DNA of 17,351 nucleotides, taken from assembly GCA_002495845.1 (NCBI GenBank), contig DAHF01000037.1, positions 1 through 17,351 on the forward strand. The letters run 5' to 3'. The notes under the pieces are model-generated. The model made no database searches. It was not told the DNA's origin and saw only the letters and a list, made by a program, of their open reading frames with translations. A program made the translations under genes and the position numbers. This DNA comes from Sulfolobus sp. UBA167 (GTDB lineage: Archaea > Thermoproteota > Thermoprotei_A > Sulfolobales > Sulfolobaceae). Positions 6,792 to 14,523 of this stretch are shown in pieces (position 1 is the stretch's first letter; each line of letters starts with the position of its first letter).

Positions 6792-6809
6792 GTGAATAAT
6801 ATTATTCAC
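6792..6809. promoter_or_regulatory. 18-bp perfect palindrome, operator candidate
   Basis: GTGAATAATATTATTCAC reads the same on both strands. It fills the space between the TATA box at 6814-6822 and the ATG at 6788, so a dimeric protein bound here would cover the start site of the 52-codon gene. Confidence 0.6.
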
Positions 6810-6813
6810 AGGC

Positions 6814-6822
6814 TATAAATTT
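6814..6822 (-). promoter_or_regulatory. TATA box of the 52-codon gene
   Basis: AAATTTATA on the minus strand, centred 30 bp before the ATG at 6788. Confidence 0.5.
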
Positions 6823-6827
6823 TAACT

Positions 6828-6908
6828 CTACGGGAGTTTAACGTAAAATTAACGTGAACTCCACATGAGTTCAAAGTTAGAGTTAAAGGAGAAACTGAGG
6901 TTAACTCC
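6828..6908. promoter_or_regulatory. Cluster of AACTCC/GGAGTT half-sites
   Basis: The divergent intergenic region between the 52-codon gene and the nuclease gene holds GGAGTTTAACGT facing ACGTGAACTCC (dyad with one indel), GAACTC and GAGTTC five bases apart, and GGTTAACTCC. The half-site resembles one arm of the recombination motif. Such clustering suggests binding sites for a regulator of the two divergent promoters. Confidence 0.4.
6836..6851 (-). repeat. 16-bp inverted repeat copy upstream of the 52-codon gene
   Basis: GTTTAACGTAAAATTA is the exact reverse complement of 7636-7651. Similarity continues beyond the 16 bp (CCCGT and a TTAAAATT-like end). Each copy precedes a promoter in the same relative direction, so it is more likely a shared upstream regulatory element than a transposon end. 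Confidence 0.65.
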
Positions 6909-6920
6909 AGGATAGTCAAA

Positions 6921-6930
6921 AGTTATAATT
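6921..6930 (+). promoter_or_regulatory. TATA box of the nuclease gene
   Basis: AGTTATAATT centred about 26 bp before the ATG at 6952, the usual spacing for a leaderless archaeal message. Confidence 0.55.
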
Positions 6931-6951
6931 CTCTCTTTAGATTTAGAAAAT

Positions 6952-7563
6952 ATGCTAACTGAAATTTTAGGCGGAATTTCATTCATGCTCCTACTCGCTC
7001 TTATTGTTATAGCTATCTACTACTCAAGGAAGGTCTCACGACTGAATAGGAAGGTAACTGAAGTTCAACTCAATGCACAGCAGCAGGCTCAACAGATGTT
7101 CCAAACATGGATTCAACAACACTCTCAACAAATGAGGCAACAAATCGAACAAGCGGTCAAACAACAGTATGAAGTGCAACTGGAAATGTGGAAGCAGCAA
7201 AATGAGCAAGCCATAAGGAAGGACTCCATTGCCAGATCGGTTAACACTCTTTTAGGAAAGATAGGGGAGGAATTTGCACCTCTCCTCTTAGCTGATAAGT
7301 ACGGGATCAATCCTAAAGACTTCCGACATTTAGGGAGTCCGGTGGACTATATCGCGTTCAAAGGACTTTCTGACGATAATGTGGATCCAGAGGTTATTTT
7401 CATTGAAGTTAAGAGCGGTAAATCTACTGCACTAACTGAAAGGGAAAGAAAAGTTAGGGATGCAATAAGGAATGGAAAAGTTAGGTACGAAGTAGTTAGC
7501 TTAAATGATTTAATAGGGGAAGTTCAGAGGAAGATTAATGAAGAAATAAACAAATTAAGTTGA
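6952..7563 (+). CDS. Membrane-anchored Holliday-junction-resolvase-like endonuclease (PD-(D/E)XK)
   Basis: A 203-residue protein with an N-terminal membrane helix (about 5-23), a glutamine-rich coiled coil (about 25-90) and a C-terminal nuclease domain. Visible catalytic pattern: GEEFAP (E106/E107), SPVDYIAF (D132) and FIEVKSGK (E152-V-K154), the order of the PD-(D/E)XK fold. The membrane helix plus coiled coil plus this domain matches the family described as predicted endonuclease related to archaeal Holliday junction resolvase (COG4741-type). It may cut or bind DNA at the membrane, perhaps during transfer or in defence; inference. The ATG at 6952 is 26 bp from a TATA box. Confidence 0.8.
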   Translation: MLTEILGGISFMLLLALIVIAIYYSRKVSRLNRKVTEVQLNAQQQAQQMFQTWIQQHSQQMRQQIEQAVKQQYEVQLEMWKQQNEQAIRKDSIARSVNTLLGKIGEEFAPLLLADKYGINPKDFRHLGSPVDYIAFKGLSDDNVDPEVIFIEVKSGKSTALTERERKVRDAIRNGKVRYEVVSLNDLIGEVQRKINEEINKLS

Positions 7564-7635
7564 AATTTAAACAAAGCTTTTGCTCCTCCTTGTTTTGCCT
7601 TAAACACCAAGTTAGAACAACCGATCTGCTTAAGG

Positions 7636-7651
7636 TAATTTTACGTTAAAC
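7636..7651 (+). repeat. 16-bp inverted repeat copy upstream of the 139-aa gene
   Basis: TAATTTTACGTTAAAC, exact reverse complement of 6836-6851. It lies 61-76 bp before the ATG at 7712, comparable to the 48-63 bp separating the other copy from the 52-codon gene. Confidence 0.65.
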
Positions 7652-7711
7652 ACCCGTGATGTTTAAAATTCAGGCGAAAAGTATTTAGCTATAGAAGAAG
7701 AAAAGAAATAC

Positions 7712-8131
7712 ATGGGAATTATCGACAAACTAAAAAAGAACGTTAATGATGTAATGAATATTAATGAGCACAGGTTAACGGGAAGACCACCAGTGAAAGG
7801 TAAGTTTATGGTAAATATTCCAAAAGCATTGGTGGTAGAGGACTGGTACTGGGACGACGAAGGAATATTCACTTTAGAGAAGAGGCCTGGGCTTCTGTCC
7901 CCAGGTATGAGAAAAGGAAAAATAATAAGATGGGAAGAAATAGATGACATCATTCCGCTAAACGTTAGCCAGACATCAAATTACAGCGCATTTGGACTAT
8001 CAGGAGAAACAAATATGATAGGAGATTGGATAATTAAGAAGAAAGACGGAACTACTATTACTATTAAATATGTGATAGACCCCATAAACAGAGCTGAGGC
8101 TTTTAAGAAAATTTATTTAAATAAAAAATAA
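7712..8131 (+). CDS. Hypothetical protein, possible PH-like fold
   Basis: A 139-residue soluble protein. After a short basic helix and GRPPVKGKF, the sequence alternates short strands (YWDDEGIFTLEKRPG, GKIIRWEEIDDIIP, DWIIKKKDGTTITIKYVI) and ends in a helix (NRAEAFKKIYLNKK). Strand repeats containing a W-x-E-I-x-x-I segment, then a C-terminal helix, resemble small PH-like domains, but this is only a fold guess. It has no membrane segment. It follows the nuclease gene by 148 bp and has its own upstream element shared with the 52-codon gene; its 3' end stops six bases short of the convergent membrane protein gene. Confidence 0.65.
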   Translation: MGIIDKLKKNVNDVMNINEHRLTGRPPVKGKFMVNIPKALVVEDWYWDDEGIFTLEKRPGLLSPGMRKGKIIRWEEIDDIIPLNVSQTSNYSAFGLSGETNMIGDWIIKKKDGTTITIKYVIDPINRAEAFKKIYLNKK

Positions 8132-8137
8132 TTTTCT

Positions 8138-9574
8138 TTATTCTCTTACTTTTTGTTTTAGTGCTGAATGAGCTTTGCTTACTAACACATCGCCAGGCTG
8201 AAGTGTAAATACGAACAGTGCTAGAGTTGATATAAATTCTACATCGAGAGCCAGAGGCAAGAGGAATAATAATAGAAAACCGTAGAGTGTATGGACTAAT
8301 AATGCAATAGTAAACGCTGCAACTAAACCAGCTACCATCATTCCTATCAATAAGTTTGCCATGATTAGAGCGATCTTTCTAGTCCACTCAAATAACCATA
8401 AAGTAGCTTGGAATGGGATTAAGGCCACAATAGCTAACATTACACTATTTCTAACAGTAGCTATTGCTGTAGTAAACAGCATGAGGTATAATATAGCGGA
8501 AATTAGATAGTCGAAATCGTTTGCGAAGAACGGTATCGCAGCGAGCCCCCCACCTATAGCCAGGTAAATCCCAGTTCCTGCAGCTAGCCCAGCAGACGCT
8601 ATTCCTAACTCTGGTCCTACTGTAGCATAGATTAAACTATTGATAAATGAAGCAGCATAAGTGTATATTATTATTCCTCCTACACTGAATAAAGCCCAGA
8701 CGGATAGTTTATACATTACGTCACCAGCAAGATCAATGATGTCTGAATAGTAACCCTGGAACGCATTATAAGCAATAGAAAACGCAATAAATAACATCGC
8801 AATTCCTACCGAGTAGTCATATACTTCATTGAATAGTTTTTTGTCAAAAGATCCAGGTATAGGTGATTCTACCATCTGTTCCAGTGGATATCCTATAAAT
8901 TGCAGAAAAGTAGTAACTATTCCTTCTAGCCCATTAACAATTGCCCCAAAGAAGCTTGTTAGTGTATTCTCTATTGCCCCTTGAATCCACCCCAGTGGGC
9001 TTGGCGGATTTGTTACTGAAACTAATAAGCCGTTACTCCCATAGGCGTAGTTCTGTGGGTCCTCTACTATAGCTATTACTAGGTATTTTCCAGGGTGATT
9101 GAACGTAGTTTGTATTTCTGTAGTAGACGTGAAGTTAGAGATCAGTGTGCCATTAGCGTAAATTTGCCAAACTATTGTAGGATTAGGTACGGAAGGACTA
9201 TACGATACTGAATAGTACACTGGCTGTCCAGTATAAGCTGAAGTGGGACCAGAGACTTTTACCTGAAGTTGCACTAAGGTGATTTGCACATTTCCTCCAA
9301 TCTTCCCTCCCGTAGCAGCTGCTAAGAAAATAGCACTAGCTAGAGCAGCAGCAAACAGAACTAATGCATAACGCTGATCATACCTATTCGCCAGAATTGC
9401 AAGCAAAATTAATGCTGCAGGAATAGCAGTCTGTAATGTTGATATGAAAGTTGATAAACTATTTCCAGATCCTCCGCCTCCACCGCCTGCTGCTAATGTA
9501 ATAATGTTACCTACTCCTCCTAGTAAGCTTGGAAGTACCAATATTATTAATAGGATAGTTAGTGCTTTCCTCAT
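8138..9574 (-). CDS. VirB6/TrbL-like polytopic membrane protein with PKD-like insert
   Basis: 478 residues from the ATG at 9574 (a GTG at 9580 is possible, but 9574 lies 26.5 bp from the TATA box). Order: N-terminal hydrophobic segment (about 5-25), a glycine-rich stretch, two helices (about 50-65 and 70-90), an extracellular β-domain at about 100-190 (VKVSGPTSAYTGQPVYYSVSYS through FNHPGKYLVIAIV, typical of PKD/Ig-like folds), then several helices from about 255 to 460. A multi-helix channel-like protein divergently paired with the VirB4-like ATPase suits the VirB6/TrbL/CedA role of passing DNA through the membrane. The assignment rests on topology and context. Confidence 0.65.
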   Translation of the reverse strand: MRKALTILLIILVLPSLLGGVGNIITLAAGGGGGGSGNSLSTFISTLQTAIPAALILLAILANRYDQRYALVLFAAALASAIFLAAATGGKIGGNVQITLVQLQVKVSGPTSAYTGQPVYYSVSYSPSVPNPTIVWQIYANGTLISNFTSTTEIQTTFNHPGKYLVIAIVEDPQNYAYGSNGLLVSVTNPPSPLGWIQGAIENTLTSFFGAIVNGLEGIVTTFLQFIGYPLEQMVESPIPGSFDKKLFNEVYDYSVGIAMLFIAFSIAYNAFQGYYSDIIDLAGDVMYKLSVWALFSVGGIIIYTYAASFINSLIYATVGPELGIASAGLAAGTGIYLAIGGGLAAIPFFANDFDYLISAILYLMLFTTAIATVRNSVMLAIVALIPFQATLWLFEWTRKIALIMANLLIGMMVAGLVAAFTIALLVHTLYGFLLLFLLPLALDVEFISTLALFVFTLQPGDVLVSKAHSALKQKVRE

Positions 9575-9595
9575 TTCCACTCCTAAGAAGAAGTG

Positions 9596-9605
9596 TTTTT
9601 AAAAA
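9596..9605. promoter_or_regulatory. Bidirectional palindromic TATA box (VirB6-like / VirB4-like)
   Basis: TTTTTAAAAA centred at 9600.5, between divergent starts at 9574 (26.5 bp) and 9624 (23.5 bp). It is the only TATA-like element in the 49-bp gap. Confidence 0.65.
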
Positions 9606-9623
9606 GCTCTTTTTTTGAGGCAT

Positions 9624-11501
9624 ATGAGTTTCCTTAACGTATTCAAATTCAAAAAAGCAAATCAACTAGCCCAGGTTAGAAACAAAACAAAGTACTATCG
9701 TTTAGAAGGGATCCCATTCTTCCTCCTTTCGCCAGAGGACCGCGATATGAAAATGAAGGAGCTATCATCGCTTTTGAGCCAAGCAGAGAAGGGCTACATC
9801 TACATAAGTAGAGCTCCTGGAGAGTATGAATTCGAGGGGACTAAGTTCCCTATTGTAACATCTAACTTTCAGTTAGTAACAGAGAAGGAGCTAGATTTAG
9901 AAACATCAGAGCCTCCCTGGAGACCATCCATCAGAAGAGAAGGAGCAAAGTATTTAGAAACTTCTGAGGGCTACGCAAGAGTATTAGTTTCGTATGCATA
10001 TAGTACAAAAATTCTAGAAGGTGCTCTGGGCAGAATAGATTTCAAATCATTACGTCCTGAGCTTTTTGAATTAATCATTCAATTTCAGAAGATTTCTTCA
10101 CTTTCAGTTAGAAATTATCTGAACAGCCTTGAGGTTAAAAAACAGAAAATGGCCAGGTATGCTAGCAGCAGTGTGCAAGTAGAAGAAATGTTAGTACGAG
10201 GTGCTCAGTTAAAACGTGACCTGGACGAAGAAGCCGCTGACCCTATGAAATTCCGTTTCATATTTATTGTGCACGCTAAGACTACTGCAGAATTAGAATC
10301 TCTCACTAGAGAACTCACTCAAGTAGCTCAAGAGAACGGGATACTTTTAGACGTTCCCTGTTGTGCACAAAAGGAGCTATATAATTTCAGTGGTAACGTG
10401 GGCTACAGGATAAGCAGTAACGTTAGTCTCGCAAAGTTCTATCCTCTCGTTGGGTTTTCATTAACAGAACCTGGAGGGATCTTCTTAGGTGTGGATGATA
10501 AGGGAGCTCCTATAGCGATTAATCCATACCTAAGTATAAACGGGAGGCAAAACCCACACTGGGCGATAACTGGAACGACCGGTGCTGGAAAGACGACGAG
10601 TGGTGCTGTTTTAATCGATAGACTTAGGAAAGCTCATGACGTCTATGTGATTGTAATAGACCCCATGAGTAATTACAACAAGTTCTTTGAACGTGAAGCT
10701 GACCTAAACATAGTCTTCAGAGATTCTGACTATCTGGGGTTAGACCCTGTGGCCATGTCAAATGAAGGAGTAGTGAGCTCCGGTGACATAGCAGATTTCC
10801 TTATCGAATCTTATGGAATTCCAGCTGAATTAAGGGGAATTCTAGTTAGTCAGTTAGAACAGAATAAGAGCCTTAAGGAATTAAGGGATAATCTGGAGGA
10901 TTTGGCAAGCAAAAAATTCGCAACAGAATACAGAAAATTAGAGAACTTTCTGTTAAACATGACGTCTGGCGCTGATAAATACGTCTTTCAGGGAAAACCT
11001 CCAGAACTTAAAGGGAAGAAATTCATTATATTGGGGCTTCAGACAGAAGACACGAGAAAGAAGAGATTAGCATCCACTATGCTAATGTTGTATGCTTATT
11101 CATTAATCAATAAATTACCACGCGATGTTGAGAAATTAATTCTTATTGACGAGGCGCACTTCTTATTTGAATATCAAAGTGTTGCGAAAATTATAGCGAT
11201 AATTTACAGGACTGCAAGGGCACTGAAAACAAGCATGGTTACAATGACACAGCTTATTCAGCACTACAACATGAACAACTACGCCAGGGAAGCCTGGCAG
11301 TTGGCCGACAACAAACTAATTCTAAAGCAAGAGAAAGAAGCAAAAGATGATTTGGCCAATTTAGCACATTTGAGCGAAGAAGAGATAGATTATGTGCTGA
11401 AATCTTCGAGGGGTAGAGGGATCCTAAGGACTGGTGCAATAACAACACACATACAAATACAATTAACGGAGGAAGAGAAACAGAAATGGAGGACTGAATG
11501 A
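9624..11501 (+). CDS. VirB4/TrbE-like conjugative transfer ATPase
   Basis: 625 residues from the ATG at 9624; a TTG at 9615 is in frame but lies too close to the shared TATA box. The N-terminal region (about 1-280) is the VirB4-specific part and contains long charged helices. Walker A GTTGAGKTT is at about 317-325, Walker B LILIDEAH at about 505-512, YRTARA supplies an arginine-finger-like residue and MTQ a sensor. Members of this family power pilus assembly and substrate transfer at the inner face of the membrane. The size and motif order match the TrbE homologue of Sulfolobus conjugative plasmids. Its last codons contain the Shine-Dalgarno sequence for the next gene. Confidence 0.9.
   Translation: MSFLNVFKFKKANQLAQVRNKTKYYRLEGIPFFLLSPEDRDMKMKELSSLLSQAEKGYIYISRAPGEYEFEGTKFPIVTSNFQLVTEKELDLETSEPPWRPSIRREGAKYLETSEGYARVLVSYAYSTKILEGALGRIDFKSLRPELFELIIQFQKISSLSVRNYLNSLEVKKQKMARYASSSVQVEEMLVRGAQLKRDLDEEAADPMKFRFIFIVHAKTTAELESLTRELTQVAQENGILLDVPCCAQKELYNFSGNVGYRISSNVSLAKFYPLVGFSLTEPGGIFLGVDDKGAPIAINPYLSINGRQNPHWAITGTTGAGKTTSGAVLIDRLRKAHDVYVIVIDPMSNYNKFFEREADLNIVFRDSDYLGLDPVAMSNEGVVSSGDIADFLIESYGIPAELRGILVSQLEQNKSLKELRDNLEDLASKKFATEYRKLENFLLNMTSGADKYVFQGKPPELKGKKFIILGLQTEDTRKKRLASTMLMLYAYSLINKLPRDVEKLILIDEAHFLFEYQSVAKIIAIIYRTARALKTSMVTMTQLIQHYNMNNYAREAWQLADNKLILKQEKEAKDDLANLAHLSEEEIDYVLKSSRGRGILRTGAITTHIQIQLTEEEKQKWRTE
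11488..11492 (+). promoter_or_regulatory. Shine-Dalgarno site for the 11503 gene
   Basis: GGAGG, ten bases before the ATG at 11503 and inside the end of the ATPase gene, indicating coupled translation of an operon-internal gene. Confidence 0.6.
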
Positions 11502-11502
11502 A

Positions 11503-11772
11503 ATGAACAAACTGCTAGAACTCATAGAAAAAGTAGCACAGAAAGATAACATCAAGATTAATTTATTGCAAAATGGTGTTATGATTCTAATAAAAGATAA
11601 TAAAGCATTCGTTCAGATTTCGGTAATTAGAAACATATATTATATAAGGTATCTGACTAAGGAAAGAAATTACGCTTTCGTTATATATAAAATTGATGAG
11701 AATATCATCGAGAAGATAATAAAAGAGAGATTAGACGAAGAGCCCGAAGCCATCAAGATCCCTGATGTTTAG
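11503..11772 (+). CDS. Hypothetical 89-aa protein coupled to the VirB4-like ATPase
   Basis: The ATG begins one base after the TGA of the ATPase gene and has a GGAGG site ten bases upstream, so the two proteins are probably made together. The sequence is an α/β mix: an N-terminal helix (LLELIEKVAQK), strands GVMILIKDN, AFVQISVIRNIYYIRYLT and YAFVIYKI, and a C-terminal charged helix. No membrane segment or known motif is seen. It could be a small accessory or chaperone-like partner of the ATPase (inference). Its last 42 bp overlap the convergent TFB-like gene. Confidence 0.65.
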   Translation: MNKLLELIEKVAQKDNIKINLLQNGVMILIKDNKAFVQISVIRNIYYIRYLTKERNYAFVIYKIDENIIEKIIKERLDEEPEAIKIPDV

Positions 11773-12396
11773 CATTAGTATAGTATTTTTTATTTCCTCA
11801 ATTTTCTCTTTTTCAAGAAGTTCGTTTAGGAGTCTCTTATTGCTTAAATACTGAAGCAATATTTGCTTTCTCTTTTTGAAAGGCCCAAACACTAGATTAT
11901 TCTTTTTGAGAATTTCATAAATCCTAAATGCTTCTTCTTTGTCCCCTTCATATTCATATTTAATATATTGTATAACTGGGTCCTCTCTAGTCATCTGCCT
12001 TAGAATCTTCTTTCTTTGCCTGATCGCGTAACGCCCTATCCCGCGTGCCCTCAGGAATTGTAAATATTCCCTTCTTACTTGCTTACCTTCTCGAGAAAGA
12101 ATATGTTCGTAAATCGCTAAGTATAAAGCCGTATCTGGTTTTCTGTGTTTTTCAATTTCGTTAAGAATTTTATAGAATTCGTCTTTTTCTTTATTGTCCA
12201 TAATACTAAGTAGATAATTCAGCACAATCTTCTTCATGTCCTTGATTTCCTTCTTCTCTTTCTTTGAGCTTACTCTCTCATAATACTCTAAATTAGAGTA
12301 ATCTGTCATGTCGTAATTCTCAAAATCTACAACTTCCCCTGTGCATGAATCAACTAAATATCCTTCCTGATTCCTAATTGTATAACACTCTTCCAT
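11731..12396 (-). CDS. Divergent TFB-like (TFIIB-related) protein, tentative
   Basis: 221 residues from the ATG at 12396. The longer TTG-initiated frame (to 12486) would read through the recombination motif and is unlikely. The N-terminus (CYTI, then EGYLVDSCTGEVVDFENYDM) resembles the ribbon end and linker of archaeal TFB, without most zinc cysteines. Two helical repeats follow: ALYLAIYEHILSREGKQVR with a GIGRYAIRQRKKILRQM helix, then DPVIQYIKYEYEGDKEEAF with KKNNLVFGPFKKRKQILLQYLS. Their spacing mirrors the two cyclin-like repeats of TFB, including the DP..YI opening of repeat two. If right, this plasmid protein could redirect host RNA polymerase. An unrelated helical DNA-binding protein is the main alternative. 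Confidence 0.55.
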   Translation of the reverse strand: MEECYTIRNQEGYLVDSCTGEVVDFENYDMTDYSNLEYYERVSSKKEKKEIKDMKKIVLNYLLSIMDNKEKDEFYKILNEIEKHRKPDTALYLAIYEHILSREGKQVRREYLQFLRARGIGRYAIRQRKKILRQMTREDPVIQYIKYEYEGDKEEAFRIYEILKKNNLVFGPFKKRKQILLQYLSNKRLLNELLEKEKIEEIKNTILMLNIRDLDGFGLFV

Positions 12397-12454
12397 CAAA
12401 CTCAGAACTATTTGAAAGCCTGAAAAGATTCCGATCGGAAAACTGGTATTACAT

Positions 12455-12492
12455 TTAACTCCCCAGTTTACTGAGAAAAAATTCAAAATAAC
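12455..12492 (-). repeat. Recombination motif plus T-tract at the 3' end of the large glycoprotein gene
   Basis: TTAACTCCCCAGTTTA (12455-12470), one base from consensus, followed by CTGAGAAAAAATT. On the minus strand the stop codon of the glycoprotein gene is followed 22 nt later by the motif, as at 4644 and 6597. Confidence 0.8.
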
Positions 12493-14478
12493 TTAGGAAA
12501 TCCATGCGGTACCGTTCCAGATAGCTATGATTTTCGTAGGCGTGCCGTATACAGTCCCAGAAGTGGCGTAGAATATGGATGGTACGTAGTTCGAATCGAA
12601 GAAGTTTAGAGTCTCTCCGAGGTATGGCAACTCTCCTCCAGACTGGTTCAGGTAGAAGTAGACTGTCCTACCGCCTACTGGACCGAAATAGAAAGAATTC
12701 CCAAAGGGAACCTTATTCCACCCTGGATACCCTAGCGCATTGTACACATCGACGAGATATGTCTCGCTGTCTCCGGTCACGTTGAAGTACACAGAGGAGT
12801 TGTATATACCGGGTATCCTAGAGACGTTGAAGAGCGATAGTTGGCCCGTTTCATATTTCAGGCTGGGCCACGCCGATAGGTTTAGTATCTGAGCAGGGAC
12901 CACGCTCCAGTTCTCGTAAAAGCTCTCTAATTCTAGAAGATTATTGAAGGCGTTATATGTAGTATTGAAAGTGTACATGGTGTACTCCGCAGCTAGATCG
13001 AAGTACTCGAACTTCCAGAATTGTTGATCGGTTTTGCTTATCGTCTTCATAATATATTCGTAAAGTGCATGGGCGAGTGATGCGTTCTGCTCTAGGTAGA
13101 ACCAAGAAATCGCAGCGTATCTGTTATAGATCATCGGCTGATATATCCAAGAAGGAGGCTGGGTAATGTTCTTTAAAACATCAAATGTAAGATAATAGTT
13201 TATGTTGTTCCCGCTCTTTTGTAAGTTTAATTTCGGAATAATTTCTATTGAACCAGCATTCCATATTCTATTAATCGTATAGTTTGCTATCTTAATCGTA
13301 TCATAAGTAATTATTTTTGATGAGAAATTCTGCGGATCAGAACTCCAAACCGAAAATGAAAAACTACCGTTAACTGTTCTAGTGTGATAAACATGATTTC
13401 CTATTGTTGTTGTAGGATCAGTTCCATTAAAGACCTGAATGGTGAAAGGAACGCTAACATTGTATTCATACCAATTGAAAATATATCCCCGTGTTGAAAT
13501 AAAAGGGCCTTGTGGGCAGTATATGATCGTGACTGCACCTGGCCTGTACGATCCGTAAACTGCACCCACTGTTGTGATATTATAACTACCATAAACCTGT
13601 TTACCAACGCCAGGTGGCACTATCGCACTTCCTGAGATATTTCCAGCGCAACTTCCACCATACGGACCGAACGTTACATTCAATACTTGAGATTGAACTT
13701 CTTTATTGTTAATGTAAAATGATATATTTCCAGTAACCGACATCCCGTAGAAAAACTGATAGACCCAGACCACCCCATTGTAATACGAATCTTGGCCTAT
13801 GTAGAATATATTTGATTGTAGATTCGATATTCGAATTTTTGTTGTTACGCTTGTTTTATTTATTATTTCGATTACTGGGGAGTTTATAGTAATTTTATCA
13901 CTGGGGGGATAGCTCCACCCAGGTTGAAATCCTGCAGGCCCTTGGAACTGTTTAGCATAATTTACATTCAGTTCTGACTTTGAGTAGTTTTCTGTATCAT
14001 TCGGGTTCAATGGGAAGGGCTGTAGCGTTGTATTGCTGTACTTCATTATGTTCATGTATGCGCTACTAGCGATAGAGAGTAAAGCTCCGTAAGCACCTGG
14101 AGTGATTTCGCTAGCATTCCTAGAAAGTAAATTTAGTAATAATTGCAATGTGCTGTTAGTTGTTCTAGAGAAATTGAAGAAAATGTACGCATTTTTTGAA
14201 AGATTATAATAAGGAGGGCTTGTATTTGCGAAGTCTGCTCTTATGTATTCTAAATCATAAAGCTCAGGTGCTAATGTAATTGTTTTGTTGTATACATAGC
14301 TGAATTTCGGTTGTACGTAATTTTCGCTTTGCGTCCCTGTACCTACTTCGATTTTTGTCGTAGAGTTAGTAGAGCTGGGTGTGTAATTTGAAAAACTACT
14401 TACTAACGTTAGAATTATTATGACTGCGATAAAAAGAACTGAGAACCTTCTGATGTCCATCCCAAATATGTTTCCCAT
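12493..14478 (-). CDS. Large secreted, sequon-rich surface glycoprotein
   Basis: 661 residues from the ATG at 14478 (22.5 bp from the shared TATA box; an upstream TTG at 14487 is less likely). An N-terminal membrane anchor or signal (FSVLFIAVIIILTLVSS) is followed by an entirely extracellular, aromatic- and asparagine-rich body with about 30 N-x-S/T sequons by my count, and no C-terminal membrane helix. This is typical of heavily glycosylated Sulfolobales surface proteins. In a transfer module it may act in cell contact, mating-pair stability or surface exclusion; inference. One recombination-motif copy lies inside the gene (13871-13886), read as I-N-S-P-V. Confidence 0.75.
   Translation of the reverse strand: MGNIFGMDIRRFSVLFIAVIIILTLVSSFSNYTPSSTNSTTKIEVGTGTQSENYVQPKFSYVYNKTITLAPELYDLEYIRADFANTSPPYYNLSKNAYIFFNFSRTTNSTLQLLLNLLSRNASEITPGAYGALLSIASSAYMNIMKYSNTTLQPFPLNPNDTENYSKSELNVNYAKQFQGPAGFQPGWSYPPSDKITINSPVIEIINKTSVTTKIRISNLQSNIFYIGQDSYYNGVVWVYQFFYGMSVTGNISFYINNKEVQSQVLNVTFGPYGGSCAGNISGSAIVPPGVGKQVYGSYNITTVGAVYGSYRPGAVTIIYCPQGPFISTRGYIFNWYEYNVSVPFTIQVFNGTDPTTTIGNHVYHTRTVNGSFSFSVWSSDPQNFSSKIITYDTIKIANYTINRIWNAGSIEIIPKLNLQKSGNNINYYLTFDVLKNITQPPSWIYQPMIYNRYAAISWFYLEQNASLAHALYEYIMKTISKTDQQFWKFEYFDLAAEYTMYTFNTTYNAFNNLLELESFYENWSVVPAQILNLSAWPSLKYETGQLSLFNVSRIPGIYNSSVYFNVTGDSETYLVDVYNALGYPGWNKVPFGNSFYFGPVGGRTVYFYLNQSGGELPYLGETLNFFDSNYVPSIFYATSGTVYGTPTKIIAIWNGTAWIS
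13871..13886. repeat. Degenerate recombination motif inside the glycoprotein gene
   Basis: ATTACTGGGGAGTTTA keeps the core and one arm but has three changes in the other arm. Its orientation is opposite to that of the copies in the TraG-like gene relative to translation. Confidence 0.55.
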
Positions 14479-14493
14479 TTTCCTCAATTTTGG

Positions 14494-14507
14494 GGTTTTT
14501 AAAAACC
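14494..14507. promoter_or_regulatory. Bidirectional palindromic TATA box (glycoprotein / small membrane protein)
   Basis: GGTTTTTAAAAACC, a perfect 14-bp palindrome centred at 14500.5, lies 22.5 bp from the ATG at 14478 and 23.5 bp from the ATG at 14524. Confidence 0.7.
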
Positions 14508-14523
14508 AAATAATTGGGTGAAG

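Noticed and set aside
12397..12486. TTG-initiated N-terminal extension of the TFB-like gene
   Set aside because: It would translate through the T-tract and recombination motif that belong to the preceding gene's end; the ATG at 12396 starts exactly where TFB-like sequence begins.
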